From positions 1 to 30,081 of IMG/VR virus record IMGVR_UViG_3300044846_000852: a stretch of 30,081 bases of DNA; one strand, 5' to 3'. Position 1 is the first letter of the stretch, and every line of letters begins with the position of its first letter. The position numbers were made by a program, and so were the translations under genes. The notes under the pieces are model-generated. The model had not been told where the DNA came from and ran no database searches. It saw only the letters and a list, made by a program, of their open reading frames with translations. This DNA comes from a virus. Positions 9,906 to 18,328 of the stretch are shown here, piece after piece.

Positions 9906-12900
9906 ATGATTTGTCCAAATTTAAGTGATAATAAAGTACGTGCGGAGTTCACAAACCTTACTAATCTTGTAGGAGAAGACTTCGCTTACTTTGTATGGAA
10001 TAGGAATGGTGGCTATCCTCTAGACAAGAAGGTAGTTACAGTAAAGGGGAAAGAAACAGTAATTGATAATCCTTTATACAATCATTTCTTAGGCTCTTAC
10101 AATAACGTAAAGCAAGCAACTCTTGCTACTAGTATTTATTACAGTAAGAAGTTACAGAAGAGTAATCCTGGATTTGATAATCTTCCTATACAAGAACAGG
10201 CAAACATTATCCATGACTTTGTACAAGAAAATGAAACCTTAGAAAAAGCTTCTGAAAGAGTAATGAGATTCATTGCTCAAGGATTTAAAGCAGAACGTGT
10301 ACTAGATGAATCTATTAGAAGGGTAGCCTTTGACGAAGCACGTAAGATAGCTAACGGAAGACAATTACTTGACTCTTATGTTTGGTTTAAGACTTCGCCT
10401 CTTTCTTTGTTTGTAGATTTTGCAAACATGCAGAACAAAGAGGAAAGTTCTTTTGCTACTTGGACTAAGTCAGCAATTACTTTATACAAAGGATCTGATT
10501 ACTCAGATCTTTATCATGAAGGTTGGCACGAATTTACACAGCGATTCATGACTAAGGAACAAAGAATTGCTTTGTACCAGTCAGTTAAATCAAGACCGTC
10601 TACTGCTCTTATTAATGGTGTTCAAGTTCCTTACTATGCTTTGACTAGTCGTCAAATAGAAGAAGTACTTGCAGAAGAGTTTAGGTCTTTTTCTTTGAAT
10701 AAGTCTAATCCTGAAGTAGTTGTTCCTAGAATAGAAGCTCCTGTAAGAAACTTGTTTCAAAAGATCTGGGATTTCTTAACAAGTATATTTAATGCTTCAC
10801 CTCAAGAGATTGCTTCTAGACCTGCAGAAGAAGTACAAGACGGTATAACTGCTTTGTTTGAAAAACTCTACGCAGGTAAAATATATGAGTACACGCCTAG
10901 TGTTACTAACATTAGTGAGAAAGTATTAAACAGAAACAAATCTTTTCAGATTAACTATGTAGCTAAAGACGGAAGAACAATTCCATTTGAGTATAATGCT
11001 TTAGAAGCTGCAGAGATCTTTAGTGCTATTGACTTCTTCCTAAGTAAGGCAATGGATGACTTTAAGACAAGTGATGGTACTAAGATTAAGTTAGAAATGT
11101 CTTTCTTGTTGAACAAAGATCTTAAGCAAGTATACTTGCCTCAACTATATGAAAGTGCTAGAAACTCTATGTTACAGTATATCCGTGCATTAGAGGAAGA
11201 AGCAACTACTGCTGACGAGGCTACTGCAGAAGTACTTAAGCTACGTGTTAAAAACTTAAAAGGATTAGTAGTAAGAACTGCAGCAAACGATGGTTGGGCT
11301 ACTGTAGTAGAGAATCATCAGAGAGCATCTAAGGGTGGAGTATTTTACTTAGAAGAGAATAAGAAGTCTTACGATGTAGACAACCGAATAGATGACCAAG
11401 ATGAATCAGAGTTAAGAAGGGATAGTAGAAGTTTTGCTAACGCAGAAGACGTAGACCCTATGTCTCTAGCTTCTCCTGAAATTCTCCAGTTAATTAAGAT
11501 TCTTCCTGGCACATACTATAACTCTTTAGGAGAAATGGTTACTGCTACAGGTCCTTCATTCGGATTACCTCAGTCAGGTGATTTCTTAAGAAATAAAAAC
11601 TTAGTCTTAAGTAAAGTAAGTGGATCAATTTCTTACGAAGAGGCTATACAAAGATTAGAGAATACATTAGATATTGCTCCTCAGTTAAGACAATTAATTG
11701 ATAGACTTCCTCCTACTGATACTTCTTTAAGTCTTTCTCAGCTCGCACTTAAATCTCAGTTTATGCAGTTTGCTGCAATGCCTACGGTATATCCTTACGA
11801 GATCAAATCTTTGGTGCAAAATGAATTGTCTGCTGTAACTAAGAAGAAAGAAAAACGTCTGGAAACAAAAGCATTCTTAAACAATACTCTTTCTCAAGAC
11901 AAACTGATAGAGTTCTTTGACCAAGACTTTGTAAGTAATAGACTACGTAAGTACAGATTAATAGATCCTAAAGAAATAGATCTAGCAGTTTATGATAGGG
12001 CTAGTGTACTATCTGACTATAGAGCTTACACAGAGAATGGATTCACTTCTGATCAAGTTGCTTTTGAATTCTTAAATGATGCCTTTGGTATCAACTTAAT
12101 TGCAGACAAGAATCCTAACTTATTGTTTAATAAGCGTGGAGAATTACAGTTAGGAGTTAATCCTATCTTTACTACTACAAACCTAAGAAACCTTGTCAAG
12201 ATAGCTAACAATGCTTTGTTTAAGCTGAAGCTTCTTAGCCTTATAGATTCTTCTGGGGAAAATCTTAACACCCCTACTATCTCTTATAATCCACTGCTTG
12301 CTCTTTCTTCTGATATATCTAAACAGTTGAAAGAACAAATTAAAGAACTTAAGTCAGGAGAGAAGAACAAAGTAATTAAAGAATACTTTGAAAAACATTT
12401 TAAGGCAGCTACTCTCGACAACGAAAGAACTTCTGCTTTTTCTACTATAGAAAAACTTTATAATATCTCTAACTCTGCTTCTTATTTAAATCCAGAAGGA
12501 AACTTAGAGTACGCAGTAAGAGAGTGGAATCACTTGTTAGACTCAGCATCTAAGATTAACAATGTAAAAAACATCTACGAACTAGAAGGACACTTAAACC
12601 CAGAGTCTAATAACTTCCTTGAGTATAGTTTAGTTATGAATGCTATGTTCCGTAAAGACGATGGAACTAGGAGGACTACTAACTCAGGCGAAGGAGTATA
12701 CTTAGAGGTTTTAAACATGTCAGGCTTTACTATTGGTAAAACTAGAGGAGATAAGACAACTAACTTATCTGGTGACGGAAAACTCCTACAAGACTTCCTT
12801 TCTTTTATCCAAGACGCTACCATAGAAAACATGAGGGTAGGAGCAAAGTCTAGTTCTTTTGCTACACGTTTGTCTGGAAACAGAGGAGAAAGGGAATATT

Positions 12901-15900
12901 TTAAATATGATCAGTATCAGTTCAAGAATCAAGCTGTAGTATCCTCTGACTTTATCAGACAGATGCAGAACTACTTGAACTTTGAGGCTATGCGTATGTT
13001 TGACGACAGAGCTAAGTCTACGAGAAAAGAAAAAGCTGGATCTGAGTTTATCATACTAGACACTATACTTCCACAAGACATTAAAGATAAAGTAAAAGAA
13101 GCAGTTAATGAGGCTCCTAACAAAGAAGCTCTTAAGTTGACTCTTAGGGGTATGTTTGGTTTGAGTGCTAATAGTCTCTATGGTCCATTTAAAGATGCTG
13201 TTACAGCATACTTTAAGAGTTCTGCTGATGTATTGAAAGTTTCTTTTAATGAAATTTTAAGTAAGGGAGAGTCTAAGAATCTTGCAAAAGAATTTTATCG
13301 TATCCACAAAAAGCAAGATGGGACTGCCTATACATCAGAGGAGATAGATTCTGTTCTTCTTTACTTTACTACTAATTATTTTGCTCACCAAGTAGAAGTG
13401 ATGCACTTGTTAATTGGTGATCCTTCTAATTATAAGATTAAAAATAATGAATGGAGGGAAGCATTCAAACGTCTTGGTCCTGCAATTTCTCCAGGTAAAC
13501 AACCTAGATTAGACCTACAAGACATTAACTCTTGGAATACAGATCCATCTCTTAGTAGAGGACTTGAAGAAGTACAAAGAGGAAAAGGAAAAGGTAGACC
13601 TTATGATACTAATTTAAACTACGTACAGTATGAGGATATCAAAACCTTTGAGTATTTAGATGAAGTTGCTAAGTCTTCTATCAAAGAAAGTATTAGACAA
13701 AACTACTTAGATGCTTTGGTAGCAGCTAAGGGTCCCTTGAGTCCAGAGGAACTTGCAAGAGAGTCTGCTCAAATAGACTCAAATACTGATGCAGTACTAG
13801 TACAAGACGAAGAAGCGAATGCTCAGGCTTACGCAGGCTTAGACTTTATAAGATACTACTTAAATTCTATTGGAGAATGGCTTCCAGAACTAGAAGAAGC
13901 TTATAAACATGAGGTAAAGGTATTACAGGCAATTAAAAACTATAGACAATCTAACTCTACTGAAGATCTTGCTAAAGTAAAAGAGTTGGTTAGACAGAGT
14001 AATCTTGGAATACTGACTTCACTTAAGCTAGGATACTATGGATCACCTACAGATTACAACAAGTACAATGTACTAGGTAAGTATTCTGTGTTCCCATTAA
14101 GTCCTTCTATGGTATTTGATACAGACTTAGAGAATCTTATGTTTGACTACCTAGACAAAGGAGTAGACATGTCTACTTTCTCTAGTGGTAATAAGATGTC
14201 TCTTCCTGTAAATGAAATGGCTTTTTACAATTCTGTTGAGTTGAATGGTAAAAAGATTCCAGTACCTAATGCAAATGGAGCTTTAGAAGTAACTAAGGTA
14301 GATCCTAATCTTATTGTAAGACTTCCAATAGATGGTCTCCGTAGACAACAGTATATTGCTCCTAAGTTTAAGGGAGAAGCAACCTTGTCTACTCAGATGG
14401 TTAAGTTAATTTTCTCTAACTTTTTTGTATCAGGTAAGATTAACCCTAAGTATGCACACATTCAAGATAAGATAGAAGCTTTACAAGAGGCGTTTATTAA
14501 TAACATTAAAACTATTGTAGAGGTAGAGAAAGCAAAAATTTATTCTAAGATTGGAGCAACTGTTAACGCAGAAGGAAAACTGACTAGCATTAACACAAAA
14601 GACTTTACTAACTGGTTACATAGAGAGTTTGATAAGAAAGAAGTACCTAGTTCTGTCTATGACTTTATTAGACCTTCTAATAACAATCAGTTTGTATTTT
14701 CATTGGATGCAGGAGTACAAAGATCTCTCATAGACCAAATCATCTCTAGTGCTTTGTCTAAGCGTGTATTGAAGCCTAAGATGTTTGGTGAGGCTTATAT
14801 TCAGTTGGCTTCCTCAGGATTTAACAAACTAGGTACCCGTAAACAAAAGCCTACTGTTGATGAGATTAAGACTATATCAAAAGAATTCAATGTAAGCGGT
14901 TTAAGAGACTATCGCATTGAGGATGGTGTAACTCAACCTGCTGATGTTTTGATTCCATTTAACGCAAAGAAACATGCTCCCTTGCTTAATTTAGTTTGGA
15001 ACGGAGAAGTTATTGGAACACTAGATAGACTTAATGACGCACTAGATGATCCTCAATGGGTTAAGACACACTCAGCTAAGATAACTCTTGTAGGTGTACG
15101 TATTCCTGTACAAGGATTAAACTCTATGGAGTACTTTAGAGTACGTAGATTCTTAGCAACTGTAGGTGGTCCTGTAATGGTTGTACCTCCTTCAATCGTA
15201 ACTAAGTCTGGATCTGACTTTGACATAGATAAATTGTTTATGTACGAGCCTGAACTTGACGAGAACGGAGAGTTAATAGTTAACGCTGAACTAGCAAGTG
15301 CAGAATACAGAGCTAAGATTATTGAAAACATCCTAGACAAAAACGTTTACTTAAAAGGTAAGGCACTTTTTCTAGATAACTTGTTTGATTCAGAAAGCTT
15401 TAGAGAAGCAGGCTTAGTATCTCAAGAGATTGATTCTATTAAGAAAATGATCTCTGACTTAAAAGGTATTAAGACTTCTGGAGAAGAAGACGACATAGCT
15501 TACTTCAAAGAGAACATAGGTCCTTTGAACATGAAGTTAGGTATTGCTATTGAAAGATTTAAAACTTTACGTAACCAAGATCCTAATGTTGTTCAGTTTC
15601 TAGAAAACTTAGCACAGTACAAAGAAGTTCTTTCTGAGATGGAAAACATTTCAGAGAAACTGATAAAGGGTTCAGCTTCTAACAATATGATCTCGGTAAT
15701 ATCTGGTGTATTGTCTGAAGCTTCTATTTACTCAGAGTTTACAAAACCCAACGTTAATAAGATTCTTCCTGAGATTGCTAGAGAGTATCAAGCACTGAAG
15801 GGCAGAGATAGTAAGATTGACTCTAGTGCAATGTTCTTGATTGAGACTTCAATAAGAATCTTTACAGAAAACAACTTGGGTAAGAAGTCTTTAGGTGTAG

Positions 15901-18281
15901 ATGCAAAGACAAACGCTTTACATAAATTGTTCCAACAAGTAGGTTTGAGATTTGCTTCTAATCCACAGAATATAGACATTAACTCTTTCTACCTACTTAA
16001 GTCAAACAAGAATCCTAACACAGGTGAGATTGAGTTAGGGGGTCTTTACGATGCTGATGGAGTTAACTTAATCTCTGATGTAATCAACGAGTTTATTAAT
16101 GGTCACGTAGATATCGAGAAGGAAGATTGGATTAACTTCTTTAACGCTGATAGAGAACGTACTCCTTTAATTCTTCAAATGGTACTTAACGGTACTCCTG
16201 TAAAGGACGCTATCTTACTAGTAAACCAACCTATCATTCAACACTATATTAGATCTAGTAAGATTACTAAAGTAGGAAAAGCATTGGGTCAAAAGTCAGC
16301 AAGTTTATTTAAAGACTATATTACCCCTGCAATGAATTACTTAGACATTACTCCAGTAACTGTAGATGGTATAGTAGACGAGGCTGCTACTGTAGAAAAA
16401 GTACTTAGCATGCCTTCTATCAATAAGGCATTGTCTGCAAAAAACTTTAACAAAGAAAACTTTGCTCCTAATCCTTACGTAAGAAGATTTGCTTATGATA
16501 AAATTAAAGCAAATAGAAATACTCCTGAAGGTCAATCTGCACTAGAAGCTCAGTTAGCATTTGCTGCTCAGTATTATGTTGTTAAAGAACAGAATAAAAT
16601 CTTGTTAGAGTTAACTAGTAATATTGACTTTAACACTTCTTCATACCGTATCAATACAGAGTTTTATGCAACTACTCAAAACATTAAAGTAGCTGCTCCT
16701 AACTTTGCAGCTGAAGGGTTTAACAGAATACTAGAATCAAGTGTAGTAGCTCCTTTTAACATCCTTGAGGACACCGAAAAACTTATCGACCAAGTTTGGG
16801 ACTTCTTCTCTCTAGAAGAGATCAAAGAACACCTGTACAACGTTAAAGAATCTTACGGTAAATACTGGGGTAGAGATGAGTCTGTTACCAACTACAATCA
16901 ATTGGTTAACTCTTTTATGTTGTCTTTTATTCAGAATATGCCAAGCCTTAAGTCTTTTCAAGATAGTTATGGTATTAGTTCTGGTTTATTTGATTTAAAG
17001 TCTGCTAATAACTTAAGAACTAGATTCGATAAACTGTTCTCAAGTACAGAAGACAAGGCTCTTAAGAGATTTGCTGAGAATAACTTAATCTTAAACAACT
17101 TTAGTCCTATAAGTATACCTGATAGTAACTACTTCTATCCTGGTATGATTACAAATGAAAAGGACGTAGATACAGTTAATGCTGCTCAAAAAGCTTTCTC
17201 TGATGGTTTGAATCATCCTAATCCAGAAGTATCTAAGTTCTTTAGGGACTTAGCTAATGGTGTACTTGTATCTCAAGGTTTTAATATTAAGTATCGCTCA
17301 ATCCAAAACTTTATTCCTTTAGAGGCAAAGAGCGACTTAATGATAGAGTTGTCTATTGCCCTTAAGAAAATTAAGATAGGCTTAAGTAAGCCAGTAGAAG
17401 AGATGACAGAAAAAGACAGTGAGGACGCTATGGCATTTATGAGTTTGCTTGAAAGTACTACCTCTATGCATGCTAATCTTTATTGGCCTTCTAAGGATAA
17501 CGATTTCATTCCTACTGCTTATATGAAAGCCTTTCCTAACTTCAAAGAAGAGGAAGCAAAGGCTGTTACTACTGAGAAGAAAAACTCAAGAGTAACAAAC
17601 CAAGATGACTTGGACGAGGCAAAACTTTATGCTCAGCAGTCTGACAATGATGTTCCTTCTATGGATGAACTAGACGAAGAACAATTAATAACTAGGAGAC
17701 TAATAGCTAAAGGCAAAACTGTTCCTGCTAAAACTCCTGCAACTTCTGTATCTACTAATGTTAGTCCTGCAAGTAATAAGATAAACATCTATGCAGGAGG
17801 TAAAGGAGAGAATGCTGAGTTAAGTAATTTTGCAGTAAGGCCTTTTTCTGAAACTTGGGATCTTTCACCACTAGGTATGGACTCGGAAACGTTAACTTTT
17901 AATACGGTAGAGGGGGCATTCCAGGCTACTAAGATTTTGTATAGTGCCGATCTAAAAAATTATGATTTGTTACCACAGTTTCAAAAATCATCTGGAGCAC
18001 AAGCAAAAGCATTAGGTCAAAAAATTAAAGGATTGGATACAGAAGCATGGGATTCAAACTCTTCTGTAGTAATGAAAGATTTAATTAAAAAGTCTTTTGA
18101 ACAAAATCCAGATGCTCTTGCTAAACTTATTGCCACAGGTAATGCCACCCTTACTCACACACAAGATAAAAGTAAGTGGGCTAAAGAATTTCCTAGAATC
18201 CTGATGGAAGTAAGGGCTGAGTTAAGAGACAATAACCTAGAAGGATTTGATTTTGAAGTGACTAAGTGTATCGTAGATTGA
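9906..18281 (+). CDS. crAss-like virion RNA polymerase with N-terminal zincin and C-terminal NADAR domain, 2791 aa
   Basis: This is the DNA-dependent RNA polymerase of the two-barrel type expected to be packaged and ejected with the genome. Residues 1771-1775 are DFDID within SGSDFDIDKLF, matching the catalytic magnesium-binding motif DxDxD of crAss-like vRNAPs and of cellular polymerases (DFDGD). Residues 1732-1736 (RIPVQ), 39 residues upstream, correspond to the conserved Arg/Pro motif that precedes that loop in cellular enzymes. The N-terminus (CPNLS...GEDFAYFVWNRNGG) resembles large polyvalent phage proteins. A zincin motif HEGWH (His204, Glu205, His208) is followed by candidate third ligands Glu257/258 and by IWDFLTSIF. 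A linker rich in Pro, Thr, Ser and Ala (about 2602-2625) leads to a NADAR domain (2626-2773). The Cellulophaga phi14:2 vRNAP is shorter, about 2180 residues from memory, so the extra modules account for part of the excess. It has its own promoter and ends in TGA. Confidence 0.88.
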   Translation: MICPNLSDNKVRAEFTNLTNLVGEDFAYFVWNRNGGYPLDKKVVTVKGKETVIDNPLYNHFLGSYNNVKQATLATSIYYSKKLQKSNPGFDNLPIQEQANIIHDFVQENETLEKASERVMRFIAQGFKAERVLDESIRRVAFDEARKIANGRQLLDSYVWFKTSPLSLFVDFANMQNKEESSFATWTKSAITLYKGSDYSDLYHEGWHEFTQRFMTKEQRIALYQSVKSRPSTALINGVQVPYYALTSRQIEEVLAEEFRSFSLNKSNPEVVVPRIEAPVRNLFQKIWDFLTSIFNASPQEIASRPAEEVQDGITALFEKLYAGKIYEYTPSVTNISEKVLNRNKSFQINYVAKDGRTIPFEYNALEAAEIFSAIDFFLSKAMDDFKTSDGTKIKLEMSFLLNKDLKQVYLPQLYESARNSMLQYIRALEEEATTADEATAEVLKLRVKNLKGLVVRTAANDGWATVVENHQRASKGGVFYLEENKKSYDVDNRIDDQDESELRRDSRSFANAEDVDPMSLASPEILQLIKILPGTYYNSLGEMVTATGPSFGLPQSGDFLRNKNLVLSKVSGSISYEEAIQRLENTLDIAPQLRQLIDRLPPTDTSLSLSQLALKSQFMQFAAMPTVYPYEIKSLVQNELSAVTKKKEKRLETKAFLNNTLSQDKLIEFFDQDFVSNRLRKYRLIDPKEIDLAVYDRASVLSDYRAYTENGFTSDQVAFEFLNDAFGINLIADKNPNLLFNKRGELQLGVNPIFTTTNLRNLVKIANNALFKLKLLSLIDSSGENLNTPTISYNPLLALSSDISKQLKEQIKELKSGEKNKVIKEYFEKHFKAATLDNERTSAFSTIEKLYNISNSASYLNPEGNLEYAVREWNHLLDSASKINNVKNIYELEGHLNPESNNFLEYSLVMNAMFRKDDGTRRTTNSGEGVYLEVLNMSGFTIGKTRGDKTTNLSGDGKLLQDFLSFIQDATIENMRVGAKSSSFATRLSGNRGEREYFKYDQYQFKNQAVVSSDFIRQMQNYLNFEAMRMFDDRAKSTRKEKAGSEFIILDTILPQDIKDKVKEAVNEAPNKEALKLTLRGMFGLSANSLYGPFKDAVTAYFKSSADVLKVSFNEILSKGESKNLAKEFYRIHKKQDGTAYTSEEIDSVLLYFTTNYFAHQVEVMHLLIGDPSNYKIKNNEWREAFKRLGPAISPGKQPRLDLQDINSWNTDPSLSRGLEEVQRGKGKGRPYDTNLNYVQYEDIKTFEYLDEVAKSSIKESIRQNYLDALVAAKGPLSPEELARESAQIDSNTDAVLVQDEEANAQAYAGLDFIRYYLNSIGEWLPELEEAYKHEVKVLQAIKNYRQSNSTEDLAKVKELVRQSNLGILTSLKLGYYGSPTDYNKYNVLGKYSVFPLSPSMVFDTDLENLMFDYLDKGVDMSTFSSGNKMSLPVNEMAFYNSVELNGKKIPVPNANGALEVTKVDPNLIVRLPIDGLRRQQYIAPKFKGEATLSTQMVKLIFSNFFVSGKINPKYAHIQDKIEALQEAFINNIKTIVEVEKAKIYSKIGATVNAEGKLTSINTKDFTNWLHREFDKKEVPSSVYDFIRPSNNNQFVFSLDAGVQRSLIDQIISSALSKRVLKPKMFGEAYIQLASSGFNKLGTRKQKPTVDEIKTISKEFNVSGLRDYRIEDGVTQPADVLIPFNAKKHAPLLNLVWNGEVIGTLDRLNDALDDPQWVKTHSAKITLVGVRIPVQGLNSMEYFRVRRFLATVGGPVMVVPPSIVTKSGSDFDIDKLFMYEPELDENGELIVNAELASAEYRAKIIENILDKNVYLKGKALFLDNLFDSESFREAGLVSQEIDSIKKMISDLKGIKTSGEEDDIAYFKENIGPLNMKLGIAIERFKTLRNQDPNVVQFLENLAQYKEVLSEMENISEKLIKGSASNNMISVISGVLSEASIYSEFTKPNVNKILPEIAREYQALKGRDSKIDSSAMFLIETSIRIFTENNLGKKSLGVDAKTNALHKLFQQVGLRFASNPQNIDINSFYLLKSNKNPNTGEIELGGLYDADGVNLISDVINEFINGHVDIEKEDWINFFNADRERTPLILQMVLNGTPVKDAILLVNQPIIQHYIRSSKITKVGKALGQKSASLFKDYITPAMNYLDITPVTVDGIVDEAATVEKVLSMPSINKALSAKNFNKENFAPNPYVRRFAYDKIKANRNTPEGQSALEAQLAFAAQYYVVKEQNKILLELTSNIDFNTSSYRINTEFYATTQNIKVAAPNFAAEGFNRILESSVVAPFNILEDTEKLIDQVWDFFSLEEIKEHLYNVKESYGKYWGRDESVTNYNQLVNSFMLSFIQNMPSLKSFQDSYGISSGLFDLKSANNLRTRFDKLFSSTEDKALKRFAENNLILNNFSPISIPDSNYFYPGMITNEKDVDTVNAAQKAFSDGLNHPNPEVSKFFRDLANGVLVSQGFNIKYRSIQNFIPLEAKSDLMIELSIALKKIKIGLSKPVEEMTEKDSEDAMAFMSLLESTTSMHANLYWPSKDNDFIPTAYMKAFPNFKEEEAKAVTTEKKNSRVTNQDDLDEAKLYAQQSDNDVPSMDELDEEQLITRRLIAKGKTVPAKTPATSVSTNVSPASNKINIYAGGKGENAELSNFAVRPFSETWDLSPLGMDSETLTFNTVEGAFQATKILYSADLKNYDLLPQFQKSSGAQAKALGQKIKGLDTEAWDSNSSVVMKDLIKKSFEQNPDALAKLIATGNATLTHTQDKSKWAKEFPRILMEVRAELRDNNLEGFDFEVTKCIVD
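10515..10679 (+). other. zincin-like metallopeptidase module in the vRNAP N-terminal region
   Basis: HEGWH at residues 204-208 fits the HExxH zinc-binding signature, preceded by an ITLYKGSDYSDLY strand-turn pattern common before this motif in polyvalent phage proteins. EEVLAEEF at 252-259 supplies a third acidic ligand about 54 residues on, as in gluzincins. A tryptophan/phenylalanine-rich helix (KIWDFLTSIF) follows. Cleavage of virion proteins or host targets is possible; no substrate can be named. Confidence 0.6.
17781..18224 (+). other. NADAR (YbiA/DUF1768-like) domain fused to vRNAP C-terminus
   Basis: Residues 2626-2773 carry the family landmarks in order: YAGGKGENAELSNF near the start, TVEGAFQATK with the conserved Glu2669 (aligning with TSEHYFQAQK of E. 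coli YbiA), AKALGQKI, a Trp, VMKDLIKKSFEQNPDA, LIATGNATL, then DKSKW and LMEVRAEL. NADAR enzymes are N-glycosidases acting on ADP-ribose-linked or related ribosyl compounds, and some remove ADP-ribose from guanine in DNA. All landmark blocks are present, so the domain is probably active. A low-complexity linker separates it from the polymerase, consistent with a separately acquired module. The substrate is not deducible from sequence. Confidence 0.8.
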
Positions 18282-18303
18282 TAATACACTTATATTTGTA
18301 TTA
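18282..18303 (+). repeat. inverted repeat TAATAC/GTATTA at the second giant-gene promoter
   Basis: TAATAC (18282-18287) and GTATTA (18298-18303) are perfect inverted copies ten bases apart, overlapping a TATATTTG box. They are the same two hexamers found at 9847-9864 but in swapped order. The repeat lies directly after the TGA stop of the vRNAP gene. Confidence 0.45.
18291..18298 (+). promoter_or_regulatory. Bacteroidetes-type -7 box upstream of the 1932-aa giant gene
   Basis: TATATTTG (18291-18298) matches TAnnTTTG, in the same TTATATTTGTA context as the promoter in front of the vRNAP gene. No TTG lies at the usual -33 distance (the closest upstream TTG is 10 bases away), so it may be weak, need an activator or be read by a phage factor. 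The leader to the ATG is AT-rich with a run of seven A residues and no Shine-Dalgarno. Confidence 0.45.
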
Positions 18304-18328
18304 ATTAAAATAAAAAAAGTAAACAAAG

